A DNA stretch of 43,928 nt from CAWEEP01 sp963808125 (lineage in GTDB: Bacteria; Chloroflexota; Dormibacteria; Aeolococcales; Aeolococcaceae): assembly GCA_963808125.1 (NCBI GenBank), contig CAWEEP010000047.1:1-43928 (forward strand), written 5' to 3'. Under the pieces are notes generated by a model. The model saw nothing but the letters and a program-made list of their open reading frames with translations, had not been told where the DNA came from and did no database searches. The position numbers and the translations under genes are program-made. Numbering within the stretch: the stretch's first letter is position 1; each line of letters begins with the position of its first letter. Shown one piece after another: positions 25,702 through 34,693 of the stretch.

Positions 25702-26772
25702 TCAGCGCCCGATCATCTCCATGCGCTCCCCGGCCGGGCGGAGCGCGCGGCGCAGCAGTTCGACGGAGTCGGTGGTGATCATGGTCACCCCGCAGTCCAC
25801 CACCTGGCGGGCGACGCGCACGTCGTTGACGGTGAAGGCGGTGACGGTTAGGCCCAGGTGCTGTGCTCTCGCGCACAGCTCGGGGCTGACCAGCCAGTGC
25901 TGGACGCAGAGCCCCGAGGCCCGGAGCTCCCGGCTCCGGCGGGCGATGACGTCGGGGAGCCGGGACCGCCACGGCAGGCCGCAGACGACCCCGAGGCACT
26001 CCTTCGGATCGAGGCTCGACCGGACGGCGCGGCCCAGATCGCGCAGGCTGCGCCCGGCTCGGCGCAGATCACGGTTGGTCTGCCACAGCCCGCCCAAGAC
26101 CCGGCCCACGTGCTCTCGCCGGCGTCGGCCGATGGCCGGGAAGGTGGGCCAGCGCTCCGCCCGCGGCGCCCAGTCGCCCAGCTCGGACAGGGCGGCGACG
26201 CTCTCGGTGCAGACGGCGAAGTCGCGGGCGTCCCGCCGCCCGGCGAGCCAGCTGCCCAGCAGCGGCGCCACCGACGCCATCTTGAGGTCGAGGAGCAGCG
26301 GCACCCGGCGGCCGACGGCGGCCACGGCGTCGTCCAGGGTCATCAACTCCGGGTCGAGGCGCCTCAGCTCCGAGAGCGTGGCGTCGGCGACACGTGACCC
26401 CGCCCGGCCTTCCATGAGATGGGGACGGGCCACGTTGCGCGGTTCCAGGCGGTCGTCGTGGCGGACCACCATGGTCCCGTCGGCGGTGTGGCAGAGGTCG
26501 AGCTCCAGGCGGTCGAGGCCGAGCCGTGCCGCCGCCTCGACGCGGCGCAGGTCCGGGGTGCCGTGGAGGCGGTCGATGGCGAGGCCGGCGTGTCCCACCA
26601 GAGCGAAATCCCAGGGGGGCGGCGACGCCTGGCGAGACCCCGCCAAGCCGGCTGGCTCGAACGGCCAGGTGAGGGCGGTGAGAGATGGCGATCCTGGGGC
26701 ACCGGCGGCGGTCCCTTCCTGCGTGGTTGCCGCACGCCGCTCGAGGAGGGCCGGGGAGCCGGGGTTCGCCAC
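25702..26772 (-). CDS. Glycerophosphodiester phosphodiesterase family protein
   Basis: About 356 residues; a PI-PLC-like TIM barrel that would hydrolyse glycerophosphodiesters from lipid turnover. Motifs: DFALVGHAG (catalytic His, usual HRG replaced by HAG), LELDLCHTADGTMVVRHDDRLEP (metal Glu/Asp and second His), LLLDLKM (usual lEiK, here DLK) and the C-terminal VTAFTVNDVRVARQVVDCGVTMITTD. The changes in HRG and EiK suggest altered activity. The first 50 residues are low-complexity. Starts at GTG 26772, about 70 bases after the response-regulator gene on the same strand; phosphate supply would be a shared theme. Confidence 0.82.
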   Translation of the reverse strand: MANPGSPALLERRAATTQEGTAAGAPGSPSLTALTWPFEPAGLAGSRQASPPPWDFALVGHAGLAIDRLHGTPDLRRVEAAARLGLDRLELDLCHTADGTMVVRHDDRLEPRNVARPHLMEGRAGSRVADATLSELRRLDPELMTLDDAVAAVGRRVPLLLDLKMASVAPLLGSWLAGRRDARDFAVCTESVAALSELGDWAPRAERWPTFPAIGRRRREHVGRVLGGLWQTNRDLRRAGRSLRDLGRAVRSSLDPKECLGVVCGLPWRSRLPDVIARRSRELRASGLCVQHWLVSPELCARAQHLGLTVTAFTVNDVRVARQVVDCGVTMITTDSVELLRRALRPAGERMEMIGR

Positions 26773-26844
26773 GCTCGGAGCGTATGTGCCGATCCCTTAA
26801 GGATTCGCGAATTCGCGGTCAGGATCCCGGGTGGGAGCGCCCCG

Positions 26845-27567
26845 CTACGCCGCCGTCTTGTCCAGGCGGTCGATGCGGTAGCCGACCCCGAACACGGTGG
26901 TGATGCGGAAGGGCAGCTGGTCGAAGCGTTCGAACTTCTCCCTGAGCCAGCGGATGTGGACGTCCACCGTCTTGTGGTCGCCGTAGAACTTGCTGCCCCA
27001 GATCCTCTGGATGATGACCTGGCGCGACTGGGCCCGGCCCGCGTGGAGGAGCAGGAGGGAGAGGAGGTCGAATTCCTTGGGCGCCAGGTGCAGCTCCTCG
27101 CCGTCGATGTGGACGGTGCGGGCGCCGCGGTCGATGCGGAAGTTGCCCACCTCCTCGACCTCGCGCTCGGCGATCTGCTCTCGGGCGGTCATCTCCGCCC
27201 GGCGCAGCATGGCGGCGACCCGGGCCAGCAACTCGTTCAGGGAGAAGGGCTTGGTGACGTAGTCGTCCGCTCCCACGTGGAGCCCGACCACCTTGTCCAG
27301 CTCGGTGCCCTTGGCGGTGAGCATGATGATGGGGATGGTCATCTCCTGCCGGAGGATGCGGCAGACCTCCAGGCCGGACAGCTCGGGCAGCATCAGGTCG
27401 AGGAGGATGAGATCGGGGCGGTGGCGCCGGGCCGCGCTCAGCGCCTCGGTGCCGGTGGCCGCCTCGCTCACCGAGTACCCCTCCTGGCTGAGGTTGTAGC
27501 GGAGCGTGTGGCGGATCGAATCCTCGTCCTCGACGACCAGGATATGTTTGGGGGGGACCGCCATCAT
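26845..27567 (-). CDS. OmpR/PhoB-family response regulator (PhoP-like)
   Basis: Receiver domain with acidic pair VVEDEDS, phospho-acceptor Asp57 in LILLDLMLP, Thr in MLTAKG and Lys in YVTKPFS. A C-terminal winged helix follows (ELHLAPKEFDLLSLLLLHAG, then KTVDVHIRWLREKFE, VFGVGYRID). About 240 residues. ATG 27567 or 27564 is likely; an upstream in-frame ATG at 27630 lies too near the -10 element. Divergent from the histidine-kinase gene. With the ppk1-CHAD-sixA operon nearby and the sequence type, a phosphate-response role is likely but inferred. Confidence 0.9.
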   Translation of the reverse strand: MMAVPPKHILVVEDEDSIRHTLRYNLSQEGYSVSEAATGTEALSAARRHRPDLILLDLMLPELSGLEVCRILRQEMTIPIIMLTAKGTELDKVVGLHVGADDYVTKPFSLNELLARVAAMLRRAEMTAREQIAEREVEEVGNFRIDRGARTVHIDGEELHLAPKEFDLLSLLLLHAGRAQSRQVIIQRIWGSKFYGDHKTVDVHIRWLREKFERFDQLPFRITTVFGVGYRIDRLDKTAA

Positions 27568-27632
27568 GCGGCCCAGCCCGGCGGGACGTCCCCGGATCGG
27601 AGGTGACAGTCCGTTCTCATGAACTGCCATGA

Positions 27633-27638
27633 TTATGC
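27633..27638 (-). promoter_or_regulatory. -10 element for response-regulator gene
   Basis: CATAAT on the minus strand, leaving a leader of about 60 bases before ATG 27567. No -35 match, as expected for promoters activated by OmpR-type regulators. Confidence 0.4.
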
Positions 27639-27706
27639 ACCGTGACGATGCCGAGGCGGGGTCGCGGAGCGTTTGGAGGCGGCGCGAGAAACGTCAAGCC
27701 TGCCAA

Positions 27707-27761
27707 AGATTATCGCTCCGTTAACGTCGCGAAACACCGTTCAGATTATCGGACCATTAAC
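27707..27761. promoter_or_regulatory. Two 19-bp direct repeats between divergent two-component genes
   Basis: AGATTATCGCTCCGTTAAC (27,707-27,725) and AGATTATCGGACCATTAAC (27,743-27,761) match at 16 of 19 positions and are 36 bases apart start to start. A partial copy of the last half (CCGTTCA, 27,737) lies between. OmpR-family regulators bind direct repeats, so this is a likely binding site of the response regulator. The patch is A+T-rich against its surroundings. No gene in 27,568-27,847. Confidence 0.65.
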
Positions 27762-27847
27762 AAAGTCTGGCAGCCGCTCCCGGGAATCGAGTCAGAGCGC
27801 TTCCGCAGCCAGTTCCTGAGTTCGTTCCTCAGCGGTTGCTGCCAGTA

Positions 27848-29032
27848 ATGACTGATACTCGTTCGCCGGCGTCCGGCCGTGGGGGCGGCGGCGCCGCCGG
27901 TCATCGCCTTCTGGGCGCCCCGGACGGTCCCTCGTCGCTGCCTGAGCCGGGCTCGGCGGTCGCCCTGCTGGCAGCCGTCGGGGAGCAGATGGAGGGCGGC
28001 CACGGGCTGATCGCGGTGGACGCCGCGGAGCGGATCCTCGTGGCAACCGAGGAGGCCCGCCATCTCCTCGACCTCCCCGACGAGTGCGCCGGGCGCACCC
28101 TCGCCGAGCTGGGCGCCGACTACAGGCTTCTCCGGGTCCTCACCGCCTGCCGCCAGGCGGAGGCGGCGGTGGAACGCGAGATCGGCGACTCCCGGGCCGT
28201 GATCGTCGTCCGCGCCTTTCCGGTCAGCCACGAGCAGGTGGCGGCCATGGTGCTGGTGCGCGACGAGACCCGGTTGCGCCGCCTGGAGCGGGTGCGGCGC
28301 GACTTCGTGACCAACGTCTCCCACGAGCTGCGCACCCCGATCACCGCCATCCGGCTCCTCGCCGAGACCCTGCAGAAGGGTGCCGGCGAGGACCCGGAGG
28401 TCGCCGCGGGCTTCATCCAGCGGATCGCCCTCGAGGTCGGCCACATGGGCCAGATGGTCGAGGAGCTGCTGGAGCTGAGCCGGATCGAATCGGGTCAGCG
28501 CCCCCTGAACCTGGAGCCCGTCCCACTGGCCGATCTCGTCGAGACCATCGACCGGCTCCGGCCGCTGGCCGAGGAGCGCCGACTGGACTTGAGGGTCGAG
28601 GTGGCCCCGGACACTCCGCCCCTGCTGGGCGACGCCTCCCGGCTGGGCCAGGTGCTGCGCAACCTGGTGCACAACGCCATCAAGTTCACCCAGCCGGAGG
28701 GGCGGATCACCGTCACCGCCAGGCCCCTGGAGGGCGGGGGCTGGGTTGAGCTCACCGTGCAGGACACCGGTGTCGGCATCCGCCCCGAGGACCTGCCCCG
28801 CATCTTCGAGCGCTTCTGGAAGGCGGACAGCTCACGGCAGCGCGACGGGGAGGGTACCGGCCTGGGGCTCGCCATCGCCCGCCACGTCGTCGAGGCGCAC
28901 GGTGGCCAGATCCGGGTGGAATCCGAGCCGCGCCGGGGCACGACCTTCATCGTCCACCTGCCCGCGGCCATCACCGCGGCGGTGCCGCCCGCCGAGGCCG
29001 CCGCTCCGGCCCCGGCCGCTCCCGCCCCCTGA
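27848..29032 (+). CDS. Sensor histidine kinase (PhoR-like, no membrane helices)
   Basis: 394 residues. A PAS-like domain (GLIAVDAAERILVATEEARHLLDLP, about residues 55-140) is followed by the HisKA dimerisation helix with FVTNVSHELRTPITAI (His near residue 159) and the ATPase domain: N box LVHNAIKFT, G1 DTGVGI, F box RIFERFW, G2 GTGLGLAIA. The C-terminus is an Ala/Pro tail. No transmembrane segment is visible, so the kinase is probably soluble or gets its signal from a partner such as PhoU. Divergent partner of the response regulator. ATG 27848; no frameshift. Confidence 0.88.
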   Translation: MTDTRSPASGRGGGGAAGHRLLGAPDGPSSLPEPGSAVALLAAVGEQMEGGHGLIAVDAAERILVATEEARHLLDLPDECAGRTLAELGADYRLLRVLTACRQAEAAVEREIGDSRAVIVVRAFPVSHEQVAAMVLVRDETRLRRLERVRRDFVTNVSHELRTPITAIRLLAETLQKGAGEDPEVAAGFIQRIALEVGHMGQMVEELLELSRIESGQRPLNLEPVPLADLVETIDRLRPLAEERRLDLRVEVAPDTPPLLGDASRLGQVLRNLVHNAIKFTQPEGRITVTARPLEGGGWVELTVQDTGVGIRPEDLPRIFERFWKADSSRQRDGEGTGLGLAIARHVVEAHGGQIRVESEPRRGTTFIVHLPAAITAAVPPAEAAAPAPAAPAP

Positions 29033-29053
29033 GGCTGGCGGAGAACCCTCAGG
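29028..29053. terminator. Hairpin covering both stop codons of convergent genes
   Basis: CCTGAGG (29,028-29,034) and CCTCAGG (29,047-29,053) pair around a 12-base loop. Each arm contains the stop codon of one of the two convergent genes (kinase and sixA). Confidence 0.5.
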
Positions 29054-29507
29054 CCGGCGGCGGCAGGTAGTGGGCGAACCGTACCTCGTCGTCCTCGACG
29101 TCGAGGACCCAGGTGGATCCCTTCTGCATCCGGGGCGACGGGCCGAGCTGGACGCCGCGCTCGGCCAGCTCGAAGAGGACGCCGCTGACGACGTCGCCGT
29201 GGGTGCAGGCGGCCACGTCGCCAGCCTCGATCAGCGCGCCCAGCACCTCCCGGGCGTCGGCCCCCTCCTCCAGCCAGGGCACGGCCTCGACCGGTAGGCC
29301 GCGCCGGGCCGCCACCGGAGCCAGCGTCTGGGCGCAGCGCGCGTACCCGCTGGTGAGCAGGTGGCGCAGCGGGTGGGCCTCCAGGGCCAGCACGAGGAGG
29401 TCGGCCTGGCCCCGCCCCGCCTCGCTGAGCGGTCGCTCCCGATCGTCGCCCGACCACTGCGACTTGTCGCCGGCGTCGGCGTGGCGGATGAGGAGCACCT
29501 GGGTCAC
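29049..29507 (-). CDS. sixA: SixA-type histidine phosphatase
   Basis: About 152 residues of the phosphoglycerate-mutase-like superfamily. Catalytic RHAD in QVLLIRHADAGDKSQW, then RPLSEAGRGQADLL (family marker), LTSGYARCAQTLAPVA and the second His in AACTHGDVVSGVL. SixA proteins remove phosphate from phosphohistidine. Starts with GTG 29507, overlapping the CHAD stop (GTGA). Standing with ppk1, which works through a phosphohistidine, it may act on that enzyme or on a phosphorelay; that is inference. Confidence 0.87.
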   Translation of the reverse strand: MTQVLLIRHADAGDKSQWSGDDRERPLSEAGRGQADLLVLALEAHPLRHLLTSGYARCAQTLAPVAARRGLPVEAVPWLEEGADAREVLGALIEAGDVAACTHGDVVSGVLFELAERGVQLGPSPRMQKGSTWVLDVEDDEVRFAHYLPPPA

Positions 29508-30955
29508 AGCCAGCGCCACCGTTCCTTCTTCACCAGGGATCGCCAGGGGCCCCGCCACGCCGCGCGCCCCTTCTCGGCCAGTTCGCGCTCCCTCGCGTAG
29601 AGGATCCCGGCCACGAAGGAGGTCTCGGGGTCGGCGGCCCGGCGCAGCCACTCCCCGGCGACCACCGCGTCGTGCTGCTCGCCGAGGGCGTCCTGCAGCT
29701 CGCCGAGGATCACCCCGGTGCGTGCCGGCGCCTCGCCGGCCACCGGGGCCAGGGCGAGGACCGCGTAGCGGCAGCGCTTGGCCAGAATGCGGATGCGGTG
29801 CAGCCCCTTGTCGTCCGGCTGCGCCCCGACCCGGCCGACCTGGCGGCGGAGCTTGCGCCAGCTCGCCTCGACCAGTGGGGAGAGGATCTCCACGGCGGGG
29901 TGCTCGGACGTGTCGGCGAGCACCCACGGCTTGCCGGCGGCGGCGATCAACCGCTCCAGGTGGGCGCGGTGCTCGTCCGAGGAGACACGGCGGAGCAGCG
30001 CCTCGCGGGCGTCGGTGCGCTGCGTCTCCAACTGCGCGAGCAGCCGCTCCGCGGTCGCGGCATCCAGCCCCGGCACCCGGGCGGCGCTTCCCCGCAGGCG
30101 CATCAGCAGCACCTCGGTGTCACGGACCGCGCCGAGCGCGTCGGTGAGCGAGGTGAGATCGGCGCGCAGCGGCTCCGACCAACCCGTGTCCACCACGGTG
30201 GCGAAGGTCTGCAGCGCCGAGCCGAGGCGCCGGCAGGCGACGCGGGCCTGGTGGACGCCCTCGGGGTCACTGCCCTCCAGCACCAGCGGCTGGTTGCGGA
30301 TCAGCCGGGCGGTGAAGTCGCGCAGCGCGCCGGAGACGACGGCGGCCACACTGCTGGCGGCGCCGAGGCTGTCCGCCCGCCACTCGGGCTGAGCCGCCTC
30401 GCCGAACAGCTCGGAGAAGAGCGGCAGGGAGCTCGTCTCGACCACCCCGGCACGGCGCAGCGCCGCCAGCAGGCGACGCTCCCCGGGCTCCGCCGCGCCG
30501 CGCAGGCTCAGCCGGCGCGCCCCCAGAACTGCGTGGCGGTTCTCGATGCGGCTGACCACCTGGTGGACCAGGCACACGTCGCCCATCCGGCGTCGGCTCT
30601 CGAGGTGGCGCACGACCCCCACCGGCTGGAGCGGCTCCCCCCGGAGGTATCCGTCGAGCAGGCGGACCGCCTCGGGCGGCGGCGTGTCCTGCGGCCCGTC
30701 AAAGTCCATCTCGACGCGATGGGTGACCCCGGCCACGCTGTACGAGGCGAGGGTCGCCCGCCAGCTGCGGCCCCGCCGGTACCGCAGTCCCGCCTCCCAA
30801 CGCGCCAGCCGGAGGTCGGCGCTGTCCCAATGGATGCTGTGGAAACGATCCACCACCGTCTCCGTCACCGGGCGCAGCGCCAGCTGGCGGAGCCGGAAGG
30901 TGGGGCCGACCGTGAAGTCGAGGTGGCGCCGGTGGACCAGCTGGCCCGTCGTCAA
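29504..30955 (-). CDS. CYTH-CHAD domain protein (polyphosphate-binding)
   Basis: About 483 residues. The N-terminal half is CYTH-like (FRLRQLALRPVTETVVDRFHSIHWDSADLRLARWEAGLRYRRG, about residues 15-60). The C-terminal half is a CHAD domain with its repeated His/Arg helices (VHQARVACRRLGSALQTF, LHRIRILAKRCRYAVLAL, LGELQDALGEQHDA). CHAD domains bind polyphosphate granules. Start is TTG 30955, which overlaps the ppk1 stop as TTGA; earlier codons are Pro/Gly-rich and lie inside ppk1. Translationally coupled to ppk1 and sixA. Confidence 0.9.
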   Translation of the reverse strand: MTTGQLVHRRHLDFTVGPTFRLRQLALRPVTETVVDRFHSIHWDSADLRLARWEAGLRYRRGRSWRATLASYSVAGVTHRVEMDFDGPQDTPPPEAVRLLDGYLRGEPLQPVGVVRHLESRRRMGDVCLVHQVVSRIENRHAVLGARRLSLRGAAEPGERRLLAALRRAGVVETSSLPLFSELFGEAAQPEWRADSLGAASSVAAVVSGALRDFTARLIRNQPLVLEGSDPEGVHQARVACRRLGSALQTFATVVDTGWSEPLRADLTSLTDALGAVRDTEVLLMRLRGSAARVPGLDAATAERLLAQLETQRTDAREALLRRVSSDEHRAHLERLIAAAGKPWVLADTSEHPAVEILSPLVEASWRKLRRQVGRVGAQPDDKGLHRIRILAKRCRYAVLALAPVAGEAPARTGVILGELQDALGEQHDAVVAGEWLRRAADPETSFVAGILYARERELAEKGRAAWRGPWRSLVKKERWRWL

Positions 30956-33148
30956 CCCTCCGCCTCGAGGCGGGCGAGGGCCAGCTCCTGGAGCCGGACC
31001 TGGGTGTCGACCCCCTTCACCGTGGGGACCTTCTCCCACGTGCCGCCGGAGGTCATGGCCCAGGCCAGCACGTCGTCGCTCAGGTTGACGCTGAGGATCT
31101 CGTCGAGCCGCGCCCGCAGGTCGGCGGAGCGGATGGGCAGGGCGACCTCGACGCGGCGGTCCAAGTTGCGGGGCATGAGGTCCGCCGAGCTGATGTAGTA
31201 GTCGGCGTCCTTGGCGTCGCGGCCGAAGCGCAGGATGCGCGAGTGCTCCAGGTAGCGGCCGACCAGCGAGCGCACCCGGATGCTGTCGCTCTGCCCGGGG
31301 ACGCCGGGGAGCAGGCAGCAGATGCTGCGCACGATGAGGTCGATGTCGACCCCGGCCCGTGACGCCGTGTAGAGCGCATCGATGGTCTCCGGGTCGACCA
31401 GGTTGTTGACCTTGATGATGATCCGGCCCTCGGCGCCCTTGGCCGTCTCTCGCTCGATGAGGCTGAGAACCGCAGGGCGCATCGATGCCGGGGCCACCAG
31501 CAGCTTGCGGTACCTGGTCCTCCGGCTGTACCCGGTGAGGCTGTTGAAGAGCTCACCGACGTCCGCTCCAGCGCGGAGTCGCTGGAGAGCAGGCCCAGGT
31601 CCTCGTAGATGCGGGCCGTGTCGTGGTTGTAGTTGCCCGTTCCGACGTGGCAGTAGCGGCGGATGCCGCCCTGCTCCTCGCGCACCACCAGGGTGACCTT
31701 GGCGTGCGTCTTGAGGCCGACGGTGCCGTACACGACATGGACGCCGGCATCCTCCAGGACCTCGGCCCAGTTGATGTTGTTCTGCTCGTCGAAGCGCGCC
31801 GTCAGCTCGACCAATGCCACCACCTGCTTGCCCGCCTCGGCCGCGCGAGTGAGCGAGCGGATGATCGGGCTCACCGGACCCGAGGTGCGGTACAGCGTCT
31901 GCTTGATGGCGAGGACGCGCGGGTCCTCCGCCGCGCGCTCGATGAACGCCTCCACGGTGTTCTCGAAGCTGTCGTATGGGTGGTGGACGAGGACGTGCTG
32001 TTGGCGGAGGTTGCGGAAGATGTCCGAACTCGGCGGCGCCCAGGGTGGACGTGGCCTTGGCAGGCGTCACCGCCGACCAGGGCCGGTACTTCAACTCGGG
32101 GCGGTCCAGCTTCCAGACGTCGAAGAGGCCGCCCAGGTCGAGTGGCCCGGCGATGCGGTACACGTCCTGCGCCTCGATGTCGACCTCGCGCATCAACAGG
32201 TCCACGAGCGCCGCCGGCATGTCCGCTCCACCTCCATGCGCACCACCAGCGGTGAGCGCCGGCGCTGCTGCAGGACGGCGCGCACCGCCTCCACGAGGTC
32301 GTCGGCCTCGTCGTCGCTGTCAAGCTGGTAGTCCGCGTTCCGCGTCAGGCGGAAGACGTGGTGGTGACCACCTGCATGCCCTCGAAGAGGTGCCCGAGGT
32401 GGGCCGCGATGACCTGCTCGACGGGGACGAAACGCTCGCCGTCAGGGAGGACGACGAAGCGGCTGAGCAGGGGCGGCACCTTGATGCGGGCGATCCTCTC
32501 CTGGTGCGTCGCCGGTTCGGCGATGACCACCATGAGGTTGAGGGAGAGGCTGGAGACGTAAGGGAAGGGGTGCCCGGGATCCACCGCCAGCGGCGTCAGC
32601 ACCGGGTAGATGCGATCCTCGAACTCGGTGTCGAGGAAAGCCCGATCGGCGTCGTCGAGCGCCTCCCAGTCGCAGAAGCGGATGGCGTGACGGTCCAGCT
32701 CGGGCCCCAGGCTGTCGAGGAAGACCCGTCCCTGGCGCTCGAAGAGCCTCTCCACCTTGGGGCGGATCGCCTGCACCTGGGCTCGCGGGCCCGACGGATC
32801 GCCGCTGGCGCCCTCGAACCCCGCGGCGACCTGCTGCTTGAGGCCGCCGACGCGCACCTGGAAGAACTCGTCAAGTCCACGGCTGGCGATGGCGAGGAAG
32901 CGAGCCCGCTCCAGCAGCGGCACGCTCTCGTCCTCGGCGAGGGCAAGGACGCGCGAGTTGAAGTCAAGCCAGGACAGCTCGCGATTCAGCAGCCGCGCCG
33001 TGCCCTGGGGGGCCGCGGGCAGGCCGCGATCGCGCTCCACGGCGAGCTCCAGCGAGGCTTGCACCGTCGCGCCGTCGACTGCAGCGGCAGACGGTTCGAC
33101 CCTGAGGCGGCGCGGCACCCGCTCGCTCGCGGTGGACATGCGAGCCAT
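30952..33148 (-). CDS. ppk1: Polyphosphate kinase PPK1, at least four frameshifts
   Basis: Makes polyphosphate from ATP. N-terminal LLNRELSWLDFNSRVLALAED and SRGLDEFFQVRVGGLKQQV are the PPK1 N domain. PGHPFPYVSSLSLNLMV and KVPPLLSRFVVLPDG follow. After frame changes near 32,350, 32,225 and 32,030 come DPRVLAIKQTLYRTSG and GLKTHAKVTLVVREE, whose His is the phosphorylated residue, and YCHVGTGNYN. After another near 31,560 come GRIIIKVNNLVDPE, the second active-site region and RNLDRRVEV. All blocks are conserved, so the breaks are probably base errors. ATG 33148 is preceded by TGAGG. About 730 residues. Confidence 0.93.
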
Positions 33149-33180
33149 TGTGCCTCAGGCCGCCCGGCCGCGGACGGGGT

Positions 33181-33211
33181 TCGTCACCGTCAACGGCGGG
33201 ATCGTCACCGT
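33181..33211. repeat. 10-bp direct repeat upstream of ppk1
   Basis: TCGTCACCGT occurs at 33,181-33,190 and 33,202-33,211, 21 bases apart, about two helical turns. It lies 33-63 bases before the ppk1 start, where an OmpR/PhoP-type regulator could bind. Direct evidence is only the repeat. Confidence 0.4.
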
Positions 33212-33364
33212 GCCTGCGCAGCGCTCACGACGAAGTGGCTGCGCAAACCGGCCGATCGCGAGTAGGCTTGTTCGGAGCGCCGGATGCAGGTCGTCACGCC
33301 TCGAAGACTGTGGAGCGCAGCGACGGGGCGCATCGGATGGCGCGAGTGCACCAGGGAGATGGTC

Positions 33365-33739
33365 ATGGCCAAGAAGAACACGGTCAAGGATTTGCAGCGC
33401 CTCGTCGCCAAAGCGAAGAAGGCGCATGAGCGCATGAGTGCCGAGGTCGCCGAGGCGCAGCGGCGCGTCATCCGTCTCGCCGAGGTGCTGGTCAAGCTCG
33501 AGGCGTCGCTGGCGGCACAGGGCGCGCCGGCGTCGCGCCCCGCCGCGGCATCGCGCGCCAAGCGCGGCCCGGCGGCGGCCAAGCGCCGCCCGCGGCGAAG
33601 CGAGCAGGGCACGGCCAAGCAGGGCCCCGGCGGTGAAGCGGTCCGTGGCGGCGAAGCGGGCTCCCGGGACGCGGGCTGCGGCGAAGCGCGCCCCGCCAAG
33701 CGCGCGACCACGGCCAAGCGTGCCCCGCGAAGCGGGTGA
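33365..33739 (+). CDS. Histone-H1-like Ala/Lys/Arg-rich protein, frameshifted tail
   Basis: The first 55 residues form an amphipathic helix or coiled coil (KDLQRLVAKAKKAHERMSAEVAEAQRRVIRLAEVLVKLEASL). The tail is made of AAKRAP/AKRA-type repeats spread over three frames (for example VAAKRAPGTRAAAKRAP at about 33,642-33,692, then AKRATTAKRAP). The repeats are typical of bacterial H1/HU-tail nucleoid proteins. Start ATG 33365 with AGGGAG upstream; stop at 33,739. Indels are frequent in this G+C-rich repeat. Confidence 0.7.
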   Translation: MAKKNTVKDLQRLVAKAKKAHERMSAEVAEAQRRVIRLAEVLVKLEASLAAQGAPASRPAAASRAKRGPAAAKRRPRRSEQGTAKQGPGGEAVRGGEAGSRDAGCGEARPAKRATTAKRAPRSG

Positions 33740-33818
33740 GCCGGACACCCCGCGCGCCCGGTCGCGGCACCGGCGCCGAGCGGCCCGACCTTCGTCTGAG
33801 GTCGAGGGCAGAGCCCGC

Positions 33819-34574
33819 GTGAGCCGGACGGACGATCAGGGTGTGGCGGTCACCGCCGCCGCCTGGCGTCTCGTGGGTGCCGCCCACACCGACCAGGGAC
33901 CGTCCGCCGGGAGAACCAGGACGCCTTCCAGCTCGTCCCCTCCCCGACATCGGCCTGGGGCTGATCGTCGCCGACGGCATGGGCGGCCAGAACGGCGGCC
34001 GGGAGGCCGCCGAGGCCGGTCGCCGCCGCCACGGTGCAGATGCGGATGCCCGGCGACGGCGAGGACCCGCTGGCCGCCGTCGTGGATCTCGCCAACAAGG
34101 CGGTGGCCGGGGTCCGCCGCAGCCTGGGCGGGAATCCCGGGACCACCATGGTGGCCGCGTTCGTCAGCCCCGGCCGGCTGGCCGTCGCCAACGCCGGCGA
34201 CAGCCGCGCCTACCTCATCCGGGGCGGCGTGGCCCGGCAGCTGACCGAGGACCACAGCCTGGTCGCCGACCAGGTCCGCGCCGGCCGGCTGGGTGCGGCG
34301 GAGGCCCGCCACGACCCGCGGCGCAACTACGTGACCAGGGCCCTTCTGGGCAGCCCGGTGGTGGCCGACATCACGCGGACCGAGACGGCGGCGGGCGACG
34401 TGGTGCTGCTCTGCAGCGACGGCTTGTGGGGGGCGCTGGAGGATGCGGAGATCGCCTCTTTGCTGAGCGGCGGTCCGGACCTCATGGAGGCGGCGGGCGC
34501 ATCGTGGCCGCGGCGCTCACGGCCGGGGCGACCGACAACGTCACCGCCTGGTCGCCCGCGTCGATCCCGCCTGA
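33819..34574 (+). CDS. PP2C-family protein serine/threonine phosphatase, about four frameshifts
   Basis: Pieces in order: GTG 33819 with AAWRLVGAAHTDQGP; then (in other frames) NQDAF and GLGLIVADGMGG, the first metal site; TTMVAAFVSPGRLAVANAGDSRAYLIRGG; ALLGSPVVADITRTE; VVLLCSDGLWGALEDAEIA; and LTAGATDNVTA, the last Asp-Asn metal motif, ending near 34,574. This is the standard order of a PppA/PrpC-type metal-dependent phosphatase of about 250 residues. No partner kinase gene is in the window. Confidence 0.85.
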
Positions 34575-34693
34575 GCCGACCACGGTCCCGCGGCCGGCCG
34601 CTCCCCGGCAGCCGCTCTCCCGCTCCCGGTATCATCGCCAGCCGCGGCCATTCCCCGCCGGGGCGGTGCCCGCAACGTCGTCAACCCACCTCT

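Noticed and set aside
27642..27848. Short open frame between the two-component genes
   Set aside because: It lies across the promoter and direct repeats, has no motif and no ribosome site.
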